A stretch of 64,000 nt of DNA from Acridotheres tristis (taxonomy: Eukaryota > Chordata > Aves > Passeriformes > Sturnidae). Where the stretch lies: NCBI GenBank assembly GCA_037013685.1, contig CM072891.1, positions 9,400,501-9,464,500 of the forward strand, written 5' to 3'. Every line of letters starts with the position of its first letter. Within the stretch, counting starts at the first letter, position 1. Both the position numbers and the translations under genes were made by a program. The notes under the pieces were generated by a model, which was not told the DNA's origin, ran no database searches, and saw nothing but the letters and a program-made list of their open reading frames with translations. This document shows positions 1-10,241 of this stretch, piece by piece.

Positions 1-210
1 AAACTATGGGTTAGCACACCCTCTCCACATGTGCCTCTGCACATCAAATATAGTGAGAGGTCAAAGAGAGGGGGTTGAAAATGTAAACTGTCTTTTTTCT
101 TTATTCACTGTGGCCCTTGGAATGAGAGTTTAGGAGTGTTTGGAAATGATTCTCCGCTTCAGTGGAGACAAAAACTGACGCAGACAGGATTTGTTCTCTG
201 TTCTCTGTAG

Positions 211-368
211 CACTCATCAAAAGAGAAGTGAAGGCAACCTTCAACAGAATGCTGAAAGTCCCAGGATTTCCCTTGCCAGGTGAGGATGCTCTGGAGTTGA
301 GAAGGGACTGTCCTCCAGGCTGTCAGCACTGTGCTCCATTTCCCTCCCAGATGATCAATGAGATTAAG
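211..368 (+). CDS. CDAN1: CDAN1 exon (sixth from the end)
   Basis: The acceptor is ctgttctctgtag and the donor is AAG|gtacac. The exon begins with the last two bases of a split codon (G|CA expected, Ala), then encodes 52 codons including LIKREVKATF and a Cys-rich stretch CPPGCQHCAPF, ending MINEIK in phase 0. The ATG seen earlier at 162 is intronic and not a start. Confidence 0.93.
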
Positions 369-3300
369 GTACACAGTATTCACTTCCTGGCTCGCCTTTT
401 TGTTTTCCGCATTGGTGTTTTTGTGGTTTGTTTTTATTGTTGTTTTGTGGGGTTTTGTTTGTTTGGGGTTTTTTTAAGAGAATCTGGTTCTGAGGCTGTG
501 GGGAATGCTTAGGAAGCACGATGGAAAGTTCTCGGCTTTTTTTCAACCCCTTCTTGCTGTGTCTAGATCAGAGTTCCCTGTTAGGAGTGCTGTCTCAATA
601 CAGGATTTCTGGTAGCATGGCAGGTGTGGCCTTCTTGATATGAGTAGGATGGAAACCACAGTGTGGACACGATGGTATTGTGTAGAATTTTGCAGTCATT
701 TAACCTATGTATCCCATAAGGAAAAGAATTCTGAACACCTCATTTTTTACCATTATGTATTCTGCCTATGTTTTTTGCAGCTGCTTGTTTGCTTGGCAGA
801 TGAGTAATGCTGGTTATCACTGTCATTGCTTTCCCAGCAGTTGTGTAAAAATGAGCTCACATTCTTTAATGCTTTCTTGCTTGTGCTAAAATAGGAAAAA
901 AGAGGGTAAGTTGTGTGAGGCAACCTCTGGGTTGGCACTGAAGCTTCCCTGACAATATAAGAGGGCTCTGGATTTCTGTAGCACATCTACCCTAAACTTG
1001 CTTGCTGTGCTGTTGAATTTATCTAGAGCTGTCAGTGCTAGTACTTTTAAGGAAGATGAATTTGTTGCCATCATTGAATTTTACTTAATAACATTAGTGA
1101 CACCTGTGCTAGAAAATGAGTTCTTGGTAAGGTTGTGAAAAGTCAGCTTCAATCTGTCTTATTATTAGATGTATGTACTAACTTAGGTTCTGGTTTTAAT
1201 GAGGACCCAAGAACTATTTATGAACTGCTCTGTCACAGGTCCAAGGACCTGTTTGTGGAAGAGCAGGATATTAATGTGTGTGTTACTGTTGTCTTTCTCT
1301 TCAAGTGTGTGCTCTGTGTTGCTGTGGGCCCACGGGAGGAGGGTGAAGTGGTTGACTGCGTGTGGCTGGAGTGCTTGCTGGGAAGGTTGAGTCAGACACT
1401 TCGATGCAGAAAGGTAAAAGATGTAAAAAAGCAACAAACCCCCCTTTTGAGTCATTTTGGGCTGTCTTGATACCTGTAGACTTTCTAATTTGTCTTGCCT
1501 CACAGTTGAGTTCAGTCGAGGGGTTTTTATTTGAGCTGAAATGTGGCAATGTTGAACTGCATTTTTTTATACTGTACATCTGCTTGTTACTTCAGTTTGC
1601 CTTTGTGAATCCCCTTTTTACATATGACCTTTTTGTCTTTCAGTCTTTAGTAGTCTCCTCATTACAGCTTTGTGCTTCTTACTGTAAATTTCCTGCTCTT
1701 CTCAGATATTTTTTATCCCTTGTGAAGCCATGTTTTTTCCAGTCTGCTGTATGGGGAGAAAAATATAACTTTTTTTGGTGTTTTCCAGTTCATGTGTCCC
1801 ACAGCAGAGCAGCAGCTGGCCAAGTGCACAGTTGAGTTGGCATCTTTGCTGGGTAAGTGAGTTATGATAAGTTATTTAAGACTGAAATCTGTTATTACAG
1901 TTCTCTTGGACCCTTGAGGTCAGAGATTTAAGTGTTTAGAGCTCATGGATATTTAATTCTCTTTGGTGTTGCTGAGTCTGCAGATTTTTTTCTGTCAATT
2001 TGTGTGGTTGCTCTTATTCCTCCTTACATTCTATGAAACAGAATTGTACAGTGACTAACCATCCCTCTGATCTGTTTCACATCTCTATTGTTTTTTATTT
2101 ATTGACACCTTCAGTTAAATACGGGTGTTCTCCAGTATTTCTGCCTCTGAAAAATTGTGGTTGAGTTTGGGCTTTTTTTCCTAAAAGTAAGGGCCTTTTC
2201 CATTAAATTATGGTTTTTTTTATGGAAAGAATAGAAGTACCTTGTTTTCTGTGTATTATGACTCCTGTGAACATTCTCAATTTGTATTTTTTCTCTTGCT
2301 CTGATGTTCTCTTGCTCAATTTTTCTCTGAGCAGGAGTTTGTGATCTCAATGCAAGAGTTTTCTTCATGGACAACCTTCTAATTTTGTGGGTCTTTAGAA
2401 GTTTTATACATAATTTGTTTTTCAGAAGGCAGGTCACATCTGAATATTTTGAAATTTATTCTGGGAGCAGCAGTGTCAACCTGTCCCATTCCATTAGACT
2501 GTACCAAGGAAGGACTGGTATCTTCCTTCTGTTAATGTTCATCTGCAGTTAAGCACTGTTCGATTTACTTTCACTTGTGTGAAGTCATGTAACTCTGCCT
2601 CTAGACTAAACTATGGGCAGCTGTTCAGTCTGACTTTAATATTTGACTGTGTTATTCTTCTCTCCTTTGCAGTAACACCGAGGTTCTCTTTGACTAAATG
2701 TTAGGCTGACTTTCAGGGCTGCATTCCAACCAACTGATGTTCTTTTTCTGAGATATAAATCTCTCCCTGTGTCATACTGTCTGTACAGTTTCAAAGCTCA
2801 TAATTTTCTGTATTTCCAAACTCCAGTCCTCTTAGGTTCACTGGTTTGTATCCCTACGTGTGCTGCTGAACCAAGACGATGACTGTAAGAGGAAGTAATG
2901 CAGCTACAGGAGTTCATTTCTCATCCTTTTCTTAGTTTCAGATCGTGTTCCTCTGAGTCTTGGGATCAAATCCCCAGAGAAGAGCCCTGAGAAGCTGCAT
3001 GTAAAGAACAATCCCACCTCTGGCCTTTTAAAGCTGCTGTTCTCCATCTGGAAGGAGGACTTTGGGACATCTGTGCCTGTGCAGCTGCTCTTCAGCAAGA
3101 AGAACATCAGTTATCTTGCAGAAGCCAAGCAGCGAGAGGTGAGGCTCATTGCCATGTGTGCAGCAGGCTGGCACTCGTGGAGGAATTCTGCCAGCCTGCA
3201 GTGCTCACTGTGGCTCCTGTGACTACTGCTGAAGGAATTCTGCCAGCCTGCAGTGCTCACTGTGGCTGGTGTGGCTGAGGCCAGCAGGGTTTGGTGGCTG

Positions 3301-4899
3301 CTGGCTGGCCTTGTTTCTGCGGGGCAGTGAAGAGAGGGATGTGTATACAGCTTCTCAGGGGTTGGTACCTGCCTGGGGGGCTCGTGGGATGGCAGTTTTG
3401 GTTAGGAGCCAATGGCAAGGTGGCCCATTTGGGATATTGCAAGGACTGGACACAGTGACTGTCATTGGTTGCATTCTTGTGTCTTTTATCAGCTTGCATT
3501 TCTGCGTGTGTGTTGGTGTTACCAGCACCCCAATGAAAGCAGCAAATCACCCTGTTTAGTGCAGGCTAAACCCAGCTTATTTCAGAAGTCAAAGAAATAA
3601 TTTTTCACTGCTGTTCTTGATCAGGCAGGAAGTAAATTCTTGGTGTGTTTATAAACTCAGAATTTTGAGGCTTCATGATAGGATACAATCAATGATGAAT
3701 ACAATACAACTAAAGGAATTCTGTTCACACATTTTGGATGTTGCTCTCGTCCTCATTGTCACACGCAGATAGATAATGTGCTTGCTCCTTTTCTCCATGT
3801 TCTGATCCAAAAAGAAAAGTGTGAATTATACATGGATAAAGAAACAAGCACACAATCCATTTCTTTTTGAGTTGTTGATATTTTTTTTCTCTTGTGCAGT
3901 GGGATTTGTTCCTTTTCTTGCTTCGTGGTCTCATAGAACATGAACTAATGAGAACTAGTGAAATCCAGAGTTGCCTGCATAGCCTTGAAGAGCTCTCTTG
4001 GCCTTCAGTAAGTAATTAGATATGCATGAACAATAAATGAAATAAAAAGTAAAGCTATGTAAACAGACAATCCTTGTATTTCTGTTTCATATAGATAAGG
4101 CCCATAACCTTCCCATCTGTTGTTCTTGCTTAATACAAAGGAAGGACTGGTTTCCAACAAGCTTGTTTCTGTTGCTAGTGTTTGGCTGAAAGCTGTACTT
4201 TGTGTGAATCCAACATTGCCCATGCAGTGGAAACATTTCCAAGGAAACTGTAAACCAGTTTGGAGACCAGCTGGCTCAGTTACCAGCTCTCAGTTCTAGC
4301 CAGAATGTGCTTGCTGCCTTCCAGCTGAGAATGGCGTGTTGGGAAGGGTCTTAACTGACCAGTCCTTCACTTAAATCCCTGTGCCTCCTGCCACCAGAGT
4401 GTGAGAGCAGTTGGAATGTTCTAGAGGAGTCTCACAGTTCTGGCCACAATCAAAATGCAGGAATCCATCAAATGCCTTGCTAAAAATGTGTCCATTTTTA
4501 TTCCAAGGCTGGTGAGCATTTGCGTATTGGAGCTGTTTTAATCATTTAAATTGTGGCAACGATCTTATCTGGGAAGGGTGTGGGGATCAGAGGGGAAACT
4601 GAGCATGTCTGCAGGCCTTCATCATTGCAGTCAATTTTGTAGTTCATCTAGGTTTATTTGCACTGGAAAACCATCAACATGTTTAACCTTGTAAAGTTCT
4701 TTATGGAAACATTAAATCAGCCTCTTTCGTTTACGTTACTAAGGGTTGTCTGGTGTGTATGTGTTTGTTACAGGATTTTGTGAAAGAGCTGAAAAGGCTG
4801 TCCCGAGTATTTGTGTCAGAGCATCAGACAGAGGAGCCCAGGGCTAACCCTTGTGAGCTGACCAGACAATCTCTAGCTGCTGTGACCACACAGAGTTAG
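211..4899 (+). CDS. CDAN1: CDAN1 (codanin-1), C-terminal 254 residues, six exons
   Basis: Codanin-1 binds the histone chaperone ASF1 and restrains it in the cytoplasm; human mutations cause congenital dyserythropoietic anaemia type I, and its C-terminal part is the reported binding region for CDIN1. Six plus-strand exons (211-368, 1306-1413, 1789-1852, 2936-3138, 3900-4007, 4774-4899) join with matching phases and end at TAG 4897-4899. The spliced product reads through conserved codanin-1 blocks: ALIKREVK, FPSQMINEIK, VAVGPREEGE, QTLRCR, AEQQLAKCTVELASLL, LWSIWKED-like SIWKEDFG, WDLFLFLLRGL and a final CELTRQSLAAVTTQS. I identified it by recalled similarity to human codanin-1 (about 1,227 residues), so roughly the last fifth is here. 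Upstream exons lie before position 1. Its tail-to-tail position with STARD9 matches mammalian synteny. Confidence 0.95.
1306..1413 (+). CDS. CDAN1: CDAN1 exon (fifth from the end)
   Basis: The acceptor is ttctcttcaag and the donor is AAG|gtaaaa. It has 36 codons in phase 0 at both ends, encoding CVLCVAVGPREEGE through LSQTLRCRK, which aligns with the human DVLSLAVGP...QTLRCR block. Confidence 0.93.
1789..1852 (+). CDS. CDAN1: CDAN1 exon (fourth from the end)
   Basis: The acceptor is ttttccag and the donor is CTGG|gtaagt. It encodes FMCPTAEQQLAKCTVELASLL and leaves a single G that the next exon completes to Val. Confidence 0.93.
2936..3138 (+). CDS. CDAN1: CDAN1 exon (third from the end)
   Basis: The acceptor is ccttttcttag and the donor is GAG|gtgagg. 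Two bases complete the split Val codon, followed by 67 codons. It begins SDRVPLSLG and ends EAKQRE, and includes LLFSIWKEDFG, matching the human LLSLWKEDF block. Confidence 0.93.
3182..3267. repeat. Direct repeat of 34 bp, 52-bp period
   Basis: An identical 34-base segment beginning ggaattctgccagcctgcag occurs at 3182-3215 and again at 3234-3267 in a CDAN1 intron, just after the donor of the 2936-3138 exon. Confidence 0.85.
3900..4007 (+). CDS. CDAN1: CDAN1 exon (second from the end)
   Basis: The acceptor is ctcttgtgcag and the donor is TCA|gtaagt. Thirty-six codons run from WDLFLFLLRGLIEHELM to EELSWPS, in phase 0 at both ends. Confidence 0.94.
4774..4899 (+). CDS. CDAN1: CDAN1 terminal coding exon
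   Basis: The acceptor is gtttgttacag. It has 41 codons plus TAG. The product DFVKELKRLSRVFVSEH...QSLAAVTTQS aligns with the human C-terminus (DFAEELATLSNLFLAE...VLAQS). Confidence 0.94.
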   Translation, partial: DFVKELKRLSRVFVSEHQTEEPRANPCELTRQSLAAVTTQS

Positions 4900-6511
4900 C
4901 AGAGGTGGACTCTGTGGACAAAAATTACTAATGAAGATGCAAATGGAATTTTCAGAGTTTCTGAAAGGAGTGGGAGCTCTTTGCTGGGAGCACACGGAAG
5001 ATAAGAGGTCACTTTGTGCAAAACCTGCACTGGGCTTTCTGTCATGGACATTTTGCCGTGGTGACTCTGCTGAAGGATTTACATCAGCAAATGGATCTCC
5101 AAGTCAAAAGTCTTTTTTAAGCACCTTGATTGTATCTCAGAGCAGCTGTTCTTTGGACTCAGAGACTCTTTTTGTATTTGTGCAGCACCAGGCTGTGACC
5201 AAACCCAGGAATCAACTCAAGTTACTTTGTGATCAGAGGGATGGTGTCTTGGTGGCTGTGTCTTAACTCAATGTGACTTCTCATGTTGTCCCTTAACAAA
5301 GCCTCTACAGTCAGGGCAAGGAAGAGGTGAACCAATATGACACAGAGATGTGCCTATATTTATTTTTCATTGTAAGCTCAGTGTGGGAAGGTTTGATTTT
5401 AATTTTTTAAGACAAATTTTAAAAGTTAAACCATATTAAATAAATCCACTAAACCATTGATGGCATTTTTCCTAAAGGATGTAGATGCTTAAGTGTTTTT
5501 CCATCTCTTGGAAAGAGAACTTGTAATTTCCCAGGGCTTTTAATAGAAATAAGGGATAATATATCTGTTTATATTTTTTACTGAAGACAGTATTTTTAAG
5601 ACACTTTTATAGTTGTGAACATAAATGGCATCTGGCTGCTATTCATTTTTTTTTTTTATAATTTTTCTTGCCTTGAGTTTGAGTTTTACCAGTCAGGAAG
5701 AGACAGGCAAAGTAGTGAAGAAGCACTGTGATGTTCCCTGGAGAGTGGGTTTTGAAGGGGGCCTGTTTCTTGGAGGACAGTGGGCATTTTCTGCCCTTAC
5801 AGACAGATTGTCACCGAGAGTATGACCTCCTGTTCACTCCCTTCTCCCCAAGTATTTCCTTGAACTGAGGTTTGGGGCAGGGACTGCTGGTGAGTAGCAC
5901 AATATGTTTAAGTGCTCATCAGCTGTCTCATGGGATTGCCTGTCCCTGCCCCAAAGCAGTGAGGACATTATTTCCTCTTGTCCTAGAGTGTCCTATTAGT
6001 GTAGGTTTTTCCAGAAAGCAAGTTCTGTGTTATGTAAGAACAGCCTCTGGACAAGGTGAAGCCCAGGGCTCTTTAGCTTGCTAAATAACTAACCTGCTCC
6101 CTGTATAAGGTGAGAAAAGGTAACATCTTGGAGTTAGTGATTCAAGAAAAACTGCAGACAGGACTACTACTACATTAGGTAGTAATACTACAGAACTACT
6201 ACAGTTCATTAGGTAGAACTGTGGCTTCTGTTAAAATATGTAATAGAGAAAGAGAAATCATAGAGACACATTAGTGTCTGAACTATATTGTAATTTTTCT
6301 TGTTTACTAAGCACTGTATTTCTGATGTGAATGAAAGAGTCCCCAAAAGTAGGCATGCTGCAATACAAATGGAACAACTCAATACAAATTGAAGGGCAAG
6401 TACACCATATCATGCCATATCTGCTCCCTGAGGCTGAGTATTATGTGGTGTTTTGCTGCAGATCTCATTTGAAATTGTTGTCATAATAAACATTATTACA
6501 TGTTTTGTCTT
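4900..6511 (+). other. CDAN1: CDAN1 3' UTR (probable extent)
   Basis: No coding exon follows the CDAN1 stop. Two AATAAA signals on the plus strand could end the message: 5439-5444, and 6485-6490, which is followed by a GT-rich stretch (tgttttgtcttgtgtt). The second has the better downstream element, so I set the 3' end near 6511. The true cleavage site is not known. A locally duplicated motif (actactac...ttaggtag, twice) lies at 6164-6215. Confidence 0.5.
6485..6490 (+). terminator. CDAN1: Candidate CDAN1 polyadenylation signal
   Basis: AATAAA followed within 25 bases by a GT-rich downstream element, about 1.6 kb after the CDAN1 stop. The alternative is AATAAA at 5439-5444. Confidence 0.45.
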
Positions 6512-8972
6512 GTGTTCAAGCTGTCAGTATAGAACCTCTTGGTACTAGGCTGAAGAACAAAACAAACAGGTACCTTGCCACAAAGCATGGGGCAGACAAA
6601 GTGCAGTACAGACCTCCTGTCTGGCCTGTCGAGCTTCTGCTGAAATAGAAATCTACTTTGTTGTGTAAGGGAGGGCAGGGTGGTGGAAGGGGAAGAAGCT
6701 GAAATCCATAAGAGTTGAAAAAAAAAGGTGCTCCTGGTTCTGGCATGGATTTTATTTGGGTATCATAAAAGTGTTTGCACAGATATGGCCACAGCCATTT
6801 TTATGAACTCAGTGTACTGGAATTTTCCTTCTCTAATACAACATATTTGGAAGTTTTTATTTAAAAGATGACCAAGCCCCAGGAGCAGTTTCCAGCAACC
6901 AGAGAACACAGCTGTGCCCTGTGGGGTAGAAGACACTTCTGCAGTGGGACCCAGCAGGTAAGAAACTCATCTGGTTTTGTGTTCTGATGACTTAATGCAG
7001 TGATGCTGGATATTGGGCATCCCAGGCACGTTTACTCTGTAAAACCAGACAACCCCACTCCCTATCCAAAGCACAAGGGCAGTTGTGGAGCACAGGTTTT
7101 CTGCCTGTGGCCACTTGGCTGTGGGACCACGAGTGAGGACCCTGCAGCCCCCTGGGCTGGTGGCCTTCTCTCAGAGCGAGTCCCTCGGGCATTGTCCCTC
7201 TGTCCTGGGCATTGCTGCTGTGCCAGAGCTGCTGCAGGCAGGAAAGCAGGAACCCACTGAAAGCCAGCTCTGAGGCTGCTTTCTTCTGCCAGTCCTTCCT
7301 ATTGTAAACTCACAGGTCTCAAAAGAGAATTAGGAAAAACAGTGTTACATTAACTTCCTTCTAAATGTGCTGGTCTGGGGAGTTGTGTAACAGGGCTTGG
7401 GAAGACGCTCCACCCAACTGCCTTTTTTTTTTTTTTTAATGACCAAACAAAACCCCCTTTGCTTGGAGAAAGCAGTGTCACAGAACCCAAATTTAAGCAG
7501 TGACTGACCATTCCTCAGCAGGTAAGTAGGAGTCCCACGTCTGCTATCACAAACTTGCTTCTGTTTTGTTTTTCTATCCAGCCTAATTCCACAGATGGGT
7601 ATCTTAGCTGGAGCAAAATAAGGTGGGGCACATTTTCTTGTGTAGAAAATACCATTTATTGTGGATATGAAAATAGCAACCTTGATTTAGGAGCAGAGAT
7701 GCAACCCTGGGTGGTACAATACAATTGGTTTGATCATCTGCTGCTCAGCAGTAACTTACAGGAAGTTGGTTTTTGCCTGTTGTAGATTACCAAATTTGAT
7801 ATCTGCTGGGCCTTTGTTTCCTCCTTCCAAACAAACCAATGCCATACATTAGCAAGTACCATAAAATGTTGTATTTGCAAAAGAAAACATTCATATAAAT
7901 AGGCTTTTAGTATCAATTGAAGATTGTATTAAAAAAAAGTTACATTAATTCAATACTGATAAAAATAAAACTTAGCTTTGATAGCATATAAAAACGCTTC
8001 AAACCAAGCATATATAAATAACTTAATTTGTAAACGTAGAAAAAAAATATTAAGTATATATAAAAATAAACATCTGATGCACTGTACAATAAGACACTAT
8101 CCTTCATAGGCACTGGCATCGTTGATCAGCAGGAATCCCCCGAGATGTTTTTCCTACAAAAACTGCTTTATCACTAGTGCCATGTCCAAAATAAAAGGGA
8201 AAAAAAGCAAAGCACTGAGCAAATCTGTAGTGGGTTGTATGAAGACCTCCCCTACCTCTTCTGGAAAAATATAAAAGCAGCACTGGGGACAGAGCCAATA
8301 TCCCATGCTGCTGATTCTGCTAGTTTTTCCTGGGGCTTTACTGTACTGCCTTTTTTGCTCCTCTTTCAGAGGACATTGCAAATCTGGAAATCAGTCATTT
8401 TGCTCAGTTGCAGAAAACTCTGTGACAGGTTACCCATTCTTCCTTGAGGGGCAGTGTAAGAGGTATGATGCTCAAAGTGAACCATGCTGACTCACCAAAA
8501 AAAGAACACTAATATAGTGGTGCTAAAATTGTAACCATGACTACCCAAAGATGAAACAAAGCAAATTTGTAAATGAAAGGTTTTGTTTTCCTCCCTGATC
8601 TAGTTTGAGGAGGAAGCCTTGGGTGGGTATGTATCAAAACTGCTATTTTCTTAAGTATCAATTTAAGATAGCTATTGTCTTTTTACTTAAAACTCACTAT
8701 ATTAGTAACATAGAAGCTGAGAGCCAAAATTACACCTGTGCAAAGATAAAAGTAGATCTTGACTCTTGAACTCAAATGTGGGAAGTGCAGCAACTTCACC
8801 ATGTGCTGGGAAAACGCACCTTGTACTGAAAGTAAGTGTGTTAAAATAGCAGGCACTGACTGCAGTAGGGTAGATGCTTGAGTACACATTTCTCACTTGA
8901 CAAATTCAAAGTGCAAGAGCTTCTTGAACAATGTGGGCTTTTTTGAGCTAATGAAAGCGTAACATAGCAGCT
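6512..8972. other. Intergenic stretch between the two gene ends
   Basis: About 2.5 kb with no supported coding exon. It has a 15-T run near 7423, an A/T-rich block at 7920-8090, and AATAAA-like hexamers on both strands, including minus-strand ones near 6755 and 7645 that could serve as alternative STARD9 ends. No RNA gene recognised. Confidence 0.6.
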
Positions 8973-8978
8973 TTTATT
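8973..8978 (-). terminator. STARD9: Candidate STARD9 polyadenylation signal
   Basis: Plus-strand TTTATT reads AATAAA on the minus strand and is the first such hexamer after the stop. The downstream element is not strongly GT-rich, so the assignment is tentative. Confidence 0.35.
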
Positions 8979-10139
8979 GCTTAGATATATCTAAAGTGAT
9001 TCTGTACTGTTGTGCTGAAGAATTAAATGAAGTTATTTGGCTATTTCAGGTGGTTGTGGTTTTGTTTAAATTTAGGAATATGTGAACCAGCTAGGGACTA
9101 TGTTGAACAATCATGTAAAGCCTGACAGCAGGATTGTTGGAGTAAGTGCCACGGAAGTCCCATGAGGTCATTGAATGAGAAGAGTCTGTATTTGCTGCAG
9201 TGAGACAGCTGGTCACATTATGAACAAAGAAATGTGGTAAGACTATGACCAGGCTATATTTTCAGCTCCTAATGCATTTGGGTGAAAGTGTAGAAGGGCT
9301 GATGGAAAAAGCCATTATGGAAAAATGCTGGAGCTATTCTTACTTGCAGGATTTAGAGTCTAGAAACAAGCTGATTACTGAGTACTAACCTATCCACGAC
9401 AGTGTCACTGTGTAGAACGATTTGGTTTCTTTGTTTCAAAGCACCTGATTCTGCAGTACAGTAAAACTGTGTCCTGAGGTATGGTGGTGTCCACTGATGC
9501 TGCATAGTGTAGTGGCAATCTGAAACACCTTACACTGGCTGCAAGCAGTCAGCAAATACATGAACAAATCTACCCGGGCTGTAGGATGACTAGTGAGTAT
9601 TGTGCTGCTTTGACTTCCCTCTTCAAGGAGAAGGGAACAAGCAGCCAGCTGAGACATCTGATTTATCTACACAGTCAGGAAGTCTGCATTTGGTACTTAC
9701 CATTAGAAAATGGCTTTGCAGCTCTGCTCAAGAGTTTGTAAAAGGTCTCAAGCCATACAGATACTGCTTCCAGCCTAAACTTACTTAAAGAAAGAAGTTG
9801 ATCTCTGAAGCTGCTTGGAAACAGGAGTTAGGTAATACACTCTAAGATCCTGGCTATTGTAAAGCAGGCTCTCTTTATAGAGCAGCACACATGGATGTTT
9901 TCCACTGTTTTCCAGGAGGAGAGGTTCCCAACTAAACTTACTGCATTTCTTACAAGCAGTGTTGGCTAAAACAAATGATCCTTTTCTCTCACTGTATTCC
10001 ATATAGTCCAGCAGTAGCAGCCAGGCTCCTGAAGTGAGGCTTTGGTGGTGGCTGCCTCGGGAGGAGCATTTTCCATGGCCCTTTCAGACACCTGTGTGTT
10101 CCTGTGAGCTGTCAGGGGCTCTTCAGTGATGCTGCAGCA
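8973..10139 (-). other. STARD9: STARD9 3' UTR (probable extent)
   Basis: Positions 8973-10139 follow the STARD9 stop on the minus strand. The first AATAAA met after the stop is at 8973-8978, about 1.16 kb downstream. No coding sequence seen here. Confidence 0.4.
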
Positions 10140-10241
10140 CTAAGCAGTGAGCAGGTGAGCCAGCTGAGCAATCACCAGGGGCTGCTGCTTGGCCATGGAG
10201 CTCAGGAGCCTGGCAGGGATGGCCGGGGCACCAAGGTCCAC
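10140..10241 (-). CDS. STARD9: STARD9 terminal coding exon
   Basis: The acceptor is taatccctgcag. Thirty-three codons plus TAG (plus-strand 10140-10142). [20 protein letters not shown] then [13 protein letters not shown] is the C-terminal START helix, aligning with human FIKRQPLVIARLASFL. Confidence 0.97.
   Translation of the reverse strand: MDLGAPAIPARLLSSMAKQQPLVIAQLAHLLTA

Larger units (their letters stand above)
369..4773 (+). other. CDAN1: CDAN1 introns (five)
   Basis: The introns are 369-1305, 1414-1788, 1853-2935, 3139-3899 and 4008-4773; positions 1-210 are the end of another. All are GT-AG. I see only T-rich tracts and one short tandem duplication (3182-3267, listed separately). 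Open frames in them are short and lack homology I recognise. Confidence 0.85.

Noticed and set aside
162..210. ATG at 162 as a CDAN1-related start
   Set aside because: The bases before 211 are a pyrimidine-rich intron end with acceptor tag; codanin similarity begins only after it.
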